Assembly (NCBI GenBank): GCA_910586575.1 | Contig: CAJUJQ010000001.1 | Coordinates: 22,590-86,589, forward strand | DNA: 64,000 bases | Direction: 5' to 3' | From: an uncultured Clostridia bacterium | GTDB lineage: Bacteria > Bacillota > Clostridia > Oscillospirales > Butyricicoccaceae | Shown here: positions 58,022 to 64,000 of the stretch, one piece after another | Numbering within the stretch: position 1 is the first letter of the stretch | Layout of the letters: each line of letters begins with the position of its first letter | Made by a program: the position numbers and the translations under genes | The notes under the pieces: model-generated | What the model was told of the DNA's origin: nothing | Seen by the model: only the letters and a program-made list of their open reading frames with translations | Database searches by the model: none

Positions 58022-59458
58022 TTATTCGATACCAAAGTACCGCGCCGCGTTGTTGTAGCAGATGCCCTTGACGATCTTTTCGAGCGCCTTTTCATCCGCC
58101 GGGTACTCGCCGTTTTCGACCCAGGCGCCGATCAGGTTGCACATGATGCGGCGGAAATAGTCGTGGCGGGTGTAGGACAGGAAGGAGCGCGAGTCGGTCA
58201 GCATGCCGACGAAGTTGCCGAGCAGGCCGAGGTTCGCGAGGGATTTCATCTGCGCTTCCATGCCGGACTTGGTGTCATTGAACCACCATGCCGAGCCATG
58301 CTGAATCTTGCCCGGGACCTCATCGGACTGGAAGCAGCCCAGGATGGTGCCGATCTGCTCGTTGTCAACCGGGTTCAGGGAATAGAGGATGGTCTTGGGG
58401 CACTCTCCGGAATCGTTCAGCGCGCTCAGGAATGCCGCGATGCTTCCCGCGCAGTCGTTCGTAGCAATCATGTCAAAGCCGGTGTCCGGGCCGAGCTTTG
58501 CATACATCTTTTCGTTCACATTGCGCAGGCAAGAGTAATGCAGCTGCATCACAATGCCCAGCCGATGGTATGCCTTGCCCAGGCACATCAGGACAGCGGT
58601 CTGATAGCCCTCGGCTTCCTCAAGGGAAACCGTGCCGCCCGCCATAACCTTCTGATAAGCCGCGTTCGCTGCCTCGTCGCTGACCGGGCGGAACGGGATA
58701 TAATCCAGGCCGTGGTCGGAAGCGCGGCAACCCACCTTGGCGAAGAACTCCAGCCGCTCAACAATCGCGGCGCGCACATCGTCCAGGGTTTCCAGCTTGT
58801 CCTTGCCGACCGACTTGGCAAGTGCCGCCATATAATCGGCAAAGCCGGGTTTATTGATATTGATGGCCTTGTCCGGGCGGAAGGACGGGCAGACCTTGCA
58901 CTTGATGGTATCGTCCGCCGCAATCTTCTCGTGCCATTCCAGGGTATCAACCGGGTCGTCTGTCGTACCGATGAACGCCACGTTGGACTGCTCAATCAGC
59001 CCGCGGACGGTCATATTCGGGTCATGCTGAAGCTTGTCGTTGCACTTGTCCCAGATTTCCTTGTAATTTTCAGTGTTCAGGTAGCCGTCTACGCCGAAAT
59101 ACTTGTGCAGCTCCAGGTTGCACCAATGGTACATGGGGTTGCCAATCGCCATTTCCAGCGCGGCGACAAACTTTTCAAAACGCTCAATGCCGCTCTTATC
59201 GCCCGTGATATACGCCTCGGGCGTGCCATTCGAGCGCATGACGCGCCACTTGTAGTGGTCGCCGAAATAGGTGCCGTCCGGGTTCCTGCCGCCCAGCCAA
59301 ACCTGCGCCAGGTCGTCAAAGCGGCGGTTCTCGTAAATTTCCTTCGGGGAGATGTGGCAGTGGTAGTCTAGCAGCGGCATTTCCGCGGCATAGTCGTGGT
59401 AAAGGTGCTTTGCAGTTTCGGTTTCCAGCAGGAAATCCTTGTCCATAAATTTTTTCAT
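58022..59458 (-). CDS. uxaC: Uronate isomerase
   Basis: A 478-aa amidohydrolase-fold isomerase converting glucuronate to fructuronate and galacturonate to tagaturonate. The metal-binding start PLLDYHCHISPKEIYENRRF, WKWRVMRSNG, the TTDDPVDTLEWH block and MLTDSRSFLSYTRHDYFRR are diagnostic. Full length. An AGGAG lies about 30 nt upstream of the ATG with a GGGCGTACAGCCC hairpin between, so translation may depend on that fold; an alternative ATG lies four codons in. It is the first gene of the uxaC-MFS-uxaB-uxaA run. Confidence 0.96.
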   Translation of the reverse strand: MKKFMDKDFLLETETAKHLYHDYAAEMPLLDYHCHISPKEIYENRRFDDLAQVWLGGRNPDGTYFGDHYKWRVMRSNGTPEAYITGDKSGIERFEKFVAALEMAIGNPMYHWCNLELHKYFGVDGYLNTENYKEIWDKCNDKLQHDPNMTVRGLIEQSNVAFIGTTDDPVDTLEWHEKIAADDTIKCKVCPSFRPDKAININKPGFADYMAALAKSVGKDKLETLDDVRAAIVERLEFFAKVGCRASDHGLDYIPFRPVSDEAANAAYQKVMAGGTVSLEEAEGYQTAVLMCLGKAYHRLGIVMQLHYSCLRNVNEKMYAKLGPDTGFDMIATNDCAGSIAAFLSALNDSGECPKTILYSLNPVDNEQIGTILGCFQSDEVPGKIQHGSAWWFNDTKSGMEAQMKSLANLGLLGNFVGMLTDSRSFLSYTRHDYFRRIMCNLIGAWVENGEYPADEKALEKIVKGICYNNAARYFGIE

Positions 59459-59615
59459 TGCTTGTCAGGGCTGTACGCCCTTCACACTCCTTTCGTCCTT
59501 TTGCGTTTGTATTCCAAATAATGCACTCTTTTAGCGGGACGGCAGTTCCCTCCCTGCCGCCATTTTCTCTACAATATGTGCAGCCAATCAAAATGGGCGC
59601 ACGTAAGGCTATCGT

Positions 59616-59703
59616 TTTGTACAAATATATTTCCCACAAGGACACGGTGCCCATCCGTCTTTTCGCACAAAAATGGGCTGCGAAATTTAGTAAATCGGTT
59701 TAC
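59616..59703. promoter_or_regulatory. Candidate operators upstream of uxaC
   Basis: Two palindromes in the otherwise empty 355-bp gap before uxaC: a perfect TTTGTACAAA at 59616-59625, and GTAAATCGGTTTAC at 59690-59703. The second resembles LacI-family (KdgR/CcpA-like) operators and overlaps a TCGGTT/AACCGA pair at 59695-59710. I found no clear sigma-A promoter. Candidate binders are the GntR protein at 63195 or an unseen LacI-type regulator. Confidence 0.45.
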
Positions 59704-59743
59704 CAACCGAGTACAAAACCTCCCTACTGGCACGGACGCCCCA

Positions 59744-59776
59744 ATATCCACCGCCGGCCAACCCGGCGGTGGATAT
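59744..59776. terminator. Strong hairpin after dctM
   Basis: A perfect 14-bp stem ATATCCACCGCCGG/CCGGCGGTGGATAT. No T-run follows directly on the minus strand, so simple termination of the TRAP operon is probable but not certain. Confidence 0.55.
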
Positions 59777-59813
59777 CATGGGGTTTTTCAGCGTAACAGG
59801 AACCCGTCCAAAA

Positions 59814-61121
59814 TCAGGCCGCTGCGCCGCTTGCCAGCACGCTCGGCAGCCACAGACTGATACCCGGGATAAAGGTGATCAGCAGCAGCGCGAGAATCAT
59901 GCAGATATAGAAGGGCAGGGTTGCCTTGACGACCTTTTCCATTGGCAGCTTTGCGACCGCCGAACCGATGAACAGCACCGCGCCAACCGGCGGCGTCAGC
60001 AGGCCGATGCCGCAGTTCAGGATCACCATAATGCCGAACTGGATCGGGTCAATGCCGATTTGCTGCGCGATGGGCAGCAGGATGGGGGTTGCAATCAGGA
60101 TGATCGGCGCCATATCCATGATGCAGCCGAGTACCAGCAGGATAAGGTTCAGCAGCAGCGCGATGATAATTTTGTTGCTGGTCAGGCCAATAATGGCATT
60201 TGCAGCCAGTTCCGGCACATGCAGCATCGTCAGGCAGTTGCCAAACACGGCGGAAGTCGCAATCAGGATCATAACGATGGACAACGTGTTGACGCACTCT
60301 TCCAGCGCATTCCAGACACCCTTCCAGTTAAGCCCCTTATAAATGAATACCGAAACAATCAGCGAATAGATAACCGCGATAGCAGCAGACTCGGTTGCGG
60401 TGAACACGCCGCCGACAACGCCGAATACCACAATCACGATAGCCAGCAGCGCCCAGATGGACACCGAAAGCTGACGGAGGAAATTCATAATGCTGAACTT
60501 TTCACCCTTGGGGTAATTGCGCTTGACCGAAATAATGTAGGAACCGATCATCAGGCAGCCAGCCAGCAGCGCGCCCGGCACATAGCCCGCCAGGAACAGG
60601 GAGCCGACCGAGATGCCGCCCGCCGTAGTCGCGTAAATAACCATGTTATGGGAGGGCGGGACGAGCAGGCCCTCACAGGAAGAGGTAATGGTAACCGCCG
60701 TCGAGAAATCCGCGTCATAGCCCTGATCGACCATCATCGGGATCAGGATGGAGCCGAGCGACGCGGTATCCGCAGCCGCCGAACCGGAAATGCCGCCGAA
60801 GAAATAAGAAGCGACGATGTTTACCATTGCCATGCCGCCGCGCATCCAGCCGACACACGAATTGGCGAGGTCAATGAGCTTTTGCGAAATACCGCCCGAA
60901 CCCATCAGTACGCCCATGGTAATAAAGAACGGAACCGCCATCAGGGAGAAGGAGCTGATGCCCTTGACCATCAGACGGCAAACCTCGGAAAGGCTGCCGC
61001 CCTGCACGAGCAGGCAGAACACTGAGGACAGGCCGACCGCATACGCAATCGGGAAGCGCAGGAAGATCATGACGAAGAAGCTTCCCAGCAGGACCAGAAT
61101 GGCTAACGACTGTACACTCAT
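59814..61121 (-). CDS. dctM: TRAP transporter large permease DctM
   Basis: A 435-aa membrane protein with about 12 helices, the Na+-driven transport subunit. Family blocks are FLRFPIAYAVGLSSVFCLL, AVPFFITMGVLMGSGGISQKLIDLA, GGISGSAAADTASLGSILIPMM and GIDPIQFGIMVILNCGIGLLTPPVG. The start overlaps dctQ (ATGA). The set DctP-DctQ-DctM with UxaABC genes suggests hexuronate uptake. Confidence 0.95.
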   Translation of the reverse strand: MSVQSLAILVLLGSFFVMIFLRFPIAYAVGLSSVFCLLVQGGSLSEVCRLMVKGISSFSLMAVPFFITMGVLMGSGGISQKLIDLANSCVGWMRGGMAMVNIVASYFFGGISGSAAADTASLGSILIPMMVDQGYDADFSTAVTITSSCEGLLVPPSHNMVIYATTAGGISVGSLFLAGYVPGALLAGCLMIGSYIISVKRNYPKGEKFSIMNFLRQLSVSIWALLAIVIVVFGVVGGVFTATESAAIAVIYSLIVSVFIYKGLNWKGVWNALEECVNTLSIVMILIATSAVFGNCLTMLHVPELAANAIIGLTSNKIIIALLLNLILLVLGCIMDMAPIILIATPILLPIAQQIGIDPIQFGIMVILNCGIGLLTPPVGAVLFIGSAVAKLPMEKVVKATLPFYICMILALLLITFIPGISLWLPSVLASGAAA

Positions 61122-61645
61122 GCCGCATTCTCCTCCTTCACATACATGCTCTTAATATGGTTGTAAATCGACTCGATTTCAAAAATAATCATCGCAAAAC
61201 CCGCAACAGGGACTGGGAGGTACATCCAGAACTTGGAGAGCCACGTTATGGAAATATAGTTGCCTCGCCCGCCGAGGGTGGTGGCATACTGCCAGCCGAC
61301 AATCAGCATGATAAAGCCGAGTGCCATAACCGCGATATCGGCCAGGATATCCAGGGCCTTGATAACATTCTTGTTCAGGTACGCGTCGAATGAGGTCATG
61401 CGGATATGTGCGCCGCGGCGGATCGAAAGCGCTGCGGAAAGTACCGCCATGTAGCTCATCAGGGTGAGGACAATTTCTTCGCTCCATGCGGGGTCGGGAA
61501 TAAACGAAATGTAACGCCCCGCAACCGCCATGGACGTGATCGCGATATCCGCAATCAGCAGCAGCTTACAGATAACCATGACAATCTTGTAGGTGATATC
61601 ATATGCCGGCCTAATTTTATCAAGCGTTTTGAAGATACCAGGCAT
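61118..61645 (-). CDS. dctQ: TRAP transporter small permease DctQ
   Basis: A 175-aa membrane protein with four helices (VMVICKLLLIADIAITSMAV, LTLMSYMAVLSAALSIRRGAHIRM, LDILADIAVMALGFIMLIVGW, and MYLPVPVAGFAMIIFEIESI). The block PDPAWSEEIVLTLMSYMA and RRGAHIRM are DctQ-family hallmarks. It links DctM and DctP. The Shine-Dalgarno is GGAGGAG. It lies 100 bp after dctP, past an attenuator-like hairpin. Confidence 0.93.
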   Translation of the reverse strand: MPGIFKTLDKIRPAYDITYKIVMVICKLLLIADIAITSMAVAGRYISFIPDPAWSEEIVLTLMSYMAVLSAALSIRRGAHIRMTSFDAYLNKNVIKALDILADIAVMALGFIMLIVGWQYATTLGGRGNYISITWLSKFWMYLPVPVAGFAMIIFEIESIYNHIKSMYVKEENAA

Positions 61646-61686
61646 AACGCTCCTCCATTCTCTATTACTCTTTTTTTACCCATAAA

Positions 61687-61716
61687 AGGGGCGCAAGGGC
61701 ATTGCCCTGCGCCCCT
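61687..61716 (-). terminator. Attenuator-like hairpin between dctP and dctQ
   Basis: Minus strand: stem AGGGGCGCA/TGCGCCCCT with an inner GGGCAATGCCC, followed by TTTTA. Partial termination here would give more binding protein than permease. Confidence 0.65.
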
Positions 61717-61745
61717 CAGCTTGGCTTTTGTTATTGCAACGCAGT

Positions 61746-62834
61746 TTACTTCATATCAACGAGCTGCTGATACAGATCTTCATAACCAGAGGTGTTCGCG
61801 GCGATGACGCCCTGAACAGCCTCAACCCAAGCGCTCTTGTCCGGAACGTCAACAACGTTGCAGCCGCTGGCTTTCAGCTCTTCCAGAACCTTGTTTTCTT
61901 CTTCTTCGGACAGGCTCGCGTTAAACGCCTGTGTATCCCTGCCTGCCTCATACAGCACTGCCTGCTGTGCTTCGGTCAGCTTGTTCCAGGCGTTGTCGCA
62001 GATAACGACCTGGATTGCGCCCAGTGTGTGGCCGTCAAGAATCAGGTTGTTCGCAACTTCCGGGAACGCATTGGACTTGTAGTTCGCGATCGGCTGCTCA
62101 GCGCCGTCCACAACGCCGGTCTGGAGCGCGGAATACAGCTCACCGAAGGAAACAACCGTCGGGGAAGCGCCAAGGCCTTCAACCAGGCCGTTCATAACCG
62201 GGTCATTGGAAACGCGCAGCTTCATGCCCGCCAGATCGCCGATATCGGCAACCGGCTCCTTGGTGAAGAAATGGCGGAAGCCTTCTTCGCCGTAGAAGAT
62301 GCCGCGCAGCGGCAGGCCGTTCTCCTGGGGCTCGTTGAGGAAGTCGGGCGCAAGTTCGGAGTTTGCGAAGTTCCACCAGTGGTCACGGGACTCAAAGGTG
62401 TAGGGCAGCGAGAGCAGCATAGACTTCTGGCAACCGTAGCCGGTCAGCGCGAACGCGGAAATACGGGAAATATCGATCGAGGTAGAACCGCCGACCATTG
62501 CGTCGAGCACGTCGTTCTCGGAACCGAGGACGCCTGCGGGCTGGAGGTCGATGGTGATGGAGCCGCCGGAAAGCTCTTCAACCTTTTCTTTGAAGTGCTG
62601 GCCGGTCTGTCCGACGATGGTATCCAGCGGGTTTACCTCCGCGTATACGAGAGTGACCGCAGGGTCGTTTGCAACGTCGCTGGTGTCAGTGCTTGCGGAA
62701 TCCTGCGCGGGGGTGCTGGAACCGCCGTCCGTCGCCGCGTCGCCGCTGCCACCGTCATTGCCGCCGCTGCCGCCGCATGCAGTGAGGCTCATAATCATCA
62801 GGGCCGCGAGCATTGCAGAAATAATCTTCTTCAT
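61746..62834 (-). CDS. dctP: TRAP transporter solute-binding lipoprotein DctP
   Basis: A 362-aa lipoprotein. The signal peptide MKKIISAMLAALMIMSLTAC has a lipobox Cys20, followed by a Gly/Ser/Thr-rich linker. The mature DctP domain shows SGGSITIDLQPAGVLGSENDV, GMKLRVSNDPVMNGLVEGLG and LYSALQTGVVDGAEQPIANY; the Arg of KLRVS is the conserved carboxylate anchor. AAGGAGG precedes the ATG. First gene of the TRAP operon, promoter at 62939-62967. The predicted ligand is a hexuronate or related sugar acid, by context. Confidence 0.92.
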   Translation of the reverse strand: MKKIISAMLAALMIMSLTACGGSGGNDGGSGDAATDGGSSTPAQDSASTDTSDVANDPAVTLVYAEVNPLDTIVGQTGQHFKEKVEELSGGSITIDLQPAGVLGSENDVLDAMVGGSTSIDISRISAFALTGYGCQKSMLLSLPYTFESRDHWWNFANSELAPDFLNEPQENGLPLRGIFYGEEGFRHFFTKEPVADIGDLAGMKLRVSNDPVMNGLVEGLGASPTVVSFGELYSALQTGVVDGAEQPIANYKSNAFPEVANNLILDGHTLGAIQVVICDNAWNKLTEAQQAVLYEAGRDTQAFNASLSEEEENKVLEELKASGCNVVDVPDKSAWVEAVQGVIAANTSGYEDLYQQLVDMK

Positions 62835-62861
62835 TTTCTGTAATTCCTCCTTATTATCGTT

Positions 62862-62926
62862 GGAAGCGGCGTACTCCTTTCAGGCGCCGCTTCCGAGAGC
62901 CGTGCAAGAATTGGTTTTTTCTTGCA
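62862..62926 (-). promoter_or_regulatory. dctP leader hairpins, one possibly an operator
   Basis: Two inverted repeats lie between the promoter and dctP: a perfect TGCAAGAA/TTCTTGCA (62903-62926) starting a few bases after the predicted transcription start, and GGAAGCGGCG/CGCCGCTTCC (62862-62894). The first is well placed for a repressor; the second could be a stability hairpin. Confidence 0.5.
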
Positions 62927-62938
62927 ATCACTGTAGCC

Positions 62939-62967
62939 ATCATACCACGCTGATATGTTAGTGTCAA
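62939..62967 (-). promoter_or_regulatory. Sigma-A promoter of the TRAP operon
   Basis: Minus strand: perfect TTGACA (62962-62967), a 17-bp spacer and TATGAT (62939-62944), about 100 nt upstream of dctP. The remaining gap to the GntR gene (62968-63194) holds only a GC-rich hairpin (CCGCCCGG/CCGGGCGG at about 63115-63165) that may end gntR transcription. Confidence 0.88.
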
Positions 62968-63194
62968 TGTCCTTATCGTAAAATCTCCAATAAACACAAC
63001 ATCCGGCAAAAATTTTTATGCAGAATTGCTACGGGCTGCGGCAAAAAATGGCAAGAATTTTCAGGAAGGGCAATAATTTTATATTCCTCTTGCCGTTTCC
63101 TGCAAAGCACAAACCGCCCGGCCCTTCTGCCGGAGGATGGGCCGGGGGACCGGGCGGTCCCTGTCCGGCCTGTTCGAAAAGCAAACCTTATGCA

Positions 63195-63890
63195 TCATTC
63201 CCTCCGCGGCGCGGCGGGCGCTTCCGCCGGCAGGAAATACTGCGGGTACCGCGCAAGCAGGAGCGGGATATCCTCATCCAGCCTGCGCAGATGGTTGGTC
63301 AGGCATTCGGCCAGGCGCTGCTTCTGCCCGCTTTCCAGCGCGCGGATCAGCTCCTGATGCCCCATAATGACATTTTCGCTGATACGGCTCGAGCGCAGGC
63401 TGAGCAGCCGGACACGGTGATAATGGGTACAGCTTTGGAACATGACCTCCCAGCTGAACAGCTGCCCGGCCTCCTCGAACAGCAGCCGGTGGAACGCGTC
63501 ATCACTTTCCTGCAAATCCTCGTACCGCCCCTCAAGCCCGGCAAGGATTTGCTCCTCAATCAGCGCGTTCATTGCCTGAAGGCAGCCGGCGCTGCCGCGC
63601 TCGGACAGGCAATCCGCCACGTGAAGCTCCAGGCCCTCCCGCAGGAAGCGCCCCTGGAGCACGCGTGAAAGGTCAATCAGGGAAACCGTCGTTTCCCGCT
63701 GGGGCAGGATGTTCACCAGCCCGTCCCGCTGTAAGCGGATGAACGCCTCGCGCACTGGCGTGCGGCTGACGCCGAGCCGTGCGGCCAGCTCCTGCGTGTG
63801 CAGCGGCTCACCGGGTGCGAGCGTCAGCCGCATCATCGCCGCGCGCAGCTGCAAGTAGATCCTGTCCTGGCTGCTTTCCCCCCGCTGCAT
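63195..63890 (-). CDS. GntR-family (FadR subfamily) transcriptional regulator
   Basis: A 231-aa regulator. The N-terminal winged helix (IYLQLRAAMMRLTLAPGEPL, LAARLGVSRTPVREAFIRLQ, RDGLVNILPQRETTV) is followed by an all-helical FCD ligand domain with His-rich metal-binding pattern (DDAFHRLLFEEAG, GHQELIRAL, LTNHLRRLDEDI). FadR-type GntR proteins commonly control hexuronate genes (UxuR/ExuR). The ATG at 63890 has AGGAGG 7 nt upstream; the longer frame to 63980 runs into a MITE. Likely target: the dctP promoter and possibly uxaC. Confidence 0.92.
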   Translation of the reverse strand: MQRGESSQDRIYLQLRAAMMRLTLAPGEPLHTQELAARLGVSRTPVREAFIRLQRDGLVNILPQRETTVSLIDLSRVLQGRFLREGLELHVADCLSERGSAGCLQAMNALIEEQILAGLEGRYEDLQESDDAFHRLLFEEAGQLFSWEVMFQSCTHYHRVRLLSLRSSRISENVIMGHQELIRALESGQKQRLAECLTNHLRRLDEDIPLLLARYPQYFLPAEAPAAPRRE

Positions 63891-63946
63891 CACCGCACCT
63901 CCTTCAATCATAAAATATGTATCGCTTTTCATGCGCCATGGAATGC

Positions 63947-64000
63947 TATACTCGCGAATGAAAAGATTTGCCGTATTCACCCACCCTGCCCGCCATCCGT
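63947..64000. mobile_element. MITE-like element family 1, copy 3, cut by window end
   Basis: 54 bases identical to the reverse complement of the right end of copy 1 (starting TATACTCGCGAATG). It is inserted in the opposite orientation, about 57 bp upstream of the GntR gene, where it may alter the promoter. Confidence 0.85.

Noticed and set aside
63018..63668. 216-aa plus-strand ORF opposite the GntR gene
   Set aside because: Antisense shadow; the GntR frame has an AGGAGG site and both family domains.

Overview
The window looks like a chromosomal segment of a motile, strictly anaerobic, GC-rich clostridial Firmicute, probably an Oscillospirales-type gut bacterium. The family-level placement is inference. 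Supporting signs are a Gram-positive chemotaxis and flagellar late-gene cluster with CsrA/FliW and FlgM, an S-layer-homology (SLH) exoprotein, class III anaerobic ribonucleotide reductase, HPr kinase, strong AGGAGG ribosome-binding sites and sigma-A promoters with 16-18 bp spacers. High GC leaves long mirror ORFs opposite most genes. These were discarded.

Region 1 (1-25.9 kb) is motility and cell surface. On the minus strand, reading from 19.8 kb down, the order is cheA, cheW, cheR, cheB, flgM, flgN, flgK, flgL, a DUF6470 gene, fliW and csrA. A second minus-strand unit is fliD, fliS, a FliT-like gene, an MCP receptor and a truncated FtsA/PilM-like ATPase. A plus-strand ComFB-type gene sits divergently from fliD. 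fliD, cheA and the ComFB gene share promoter-like motifs with sigma-D/sigma-28 spacing. FlgK (1273 aa) and FliD (910 aa) are unusually large. The FlgK insert is made of Asp/Gly-rich repeats. On the plus strand follow a giant SLH protein and a bacteriohemerythrin.

Region 2 (26-34 kb) holds a branched-chain amino acid ABC transporter (livJ-livH-livM-livG-livF, minus strand). After it comes a plus-strand envelope operon of PadR, DUF1700, a 57-aa membrane peptide, DUF4097 and PspC. The PadR promoter contains a perfect palindrome.

Region 3 (34-45 kb) is core metabolism and small units: a ClpP-like TepA peptidase preceded by four perfect DnaA boxes, mtlD, rpmB, hprK, a PHP hydrolase, a ROK kinase, DUF3842, a NifX-like protein paired with an Mrp/ApbC ATPase, MntP and an NhaC-type antiporter.

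Region 4 (45-48.6 kb) encodes NrdD, a separate 64-aa protein with the NrdD glycyl-radical tail, and NrdG. They lie behind a sigma-A promoter with NrdR-box-like sites.

Region 5 (48.6-64 kb) concerns acidic sugars. A four-gene unit encodes a histidine kinase, an AraC-type response regulator, an orphan TRAP-type binding protein and a YcxB-like protein. It is followed by a hexuronate pathway (uxaC, MFS transporter, uxaB, uxaA), a TRAP transporter (DctP-DctQ-DctM) and a GntR/FadR regulator. Together they would import hexuronates such as galacturonate and convert them towards 2-keto-3-deoxygluconate. KDG kinase and aldolase are not in the window.

Three families of small non-coding repeats are interspersed: a MITE-like element of about 200 bp with 28-bp imperfect inverted termini (three copies, one cut by the window end), a second MITE-like element whose two copies both sit exactly on TAA stop codons, and a 3'-end-associated repeat of about 200 bp. 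No tRNA, rRNA, CRISPR array, prophage or transposase gene was recognised.
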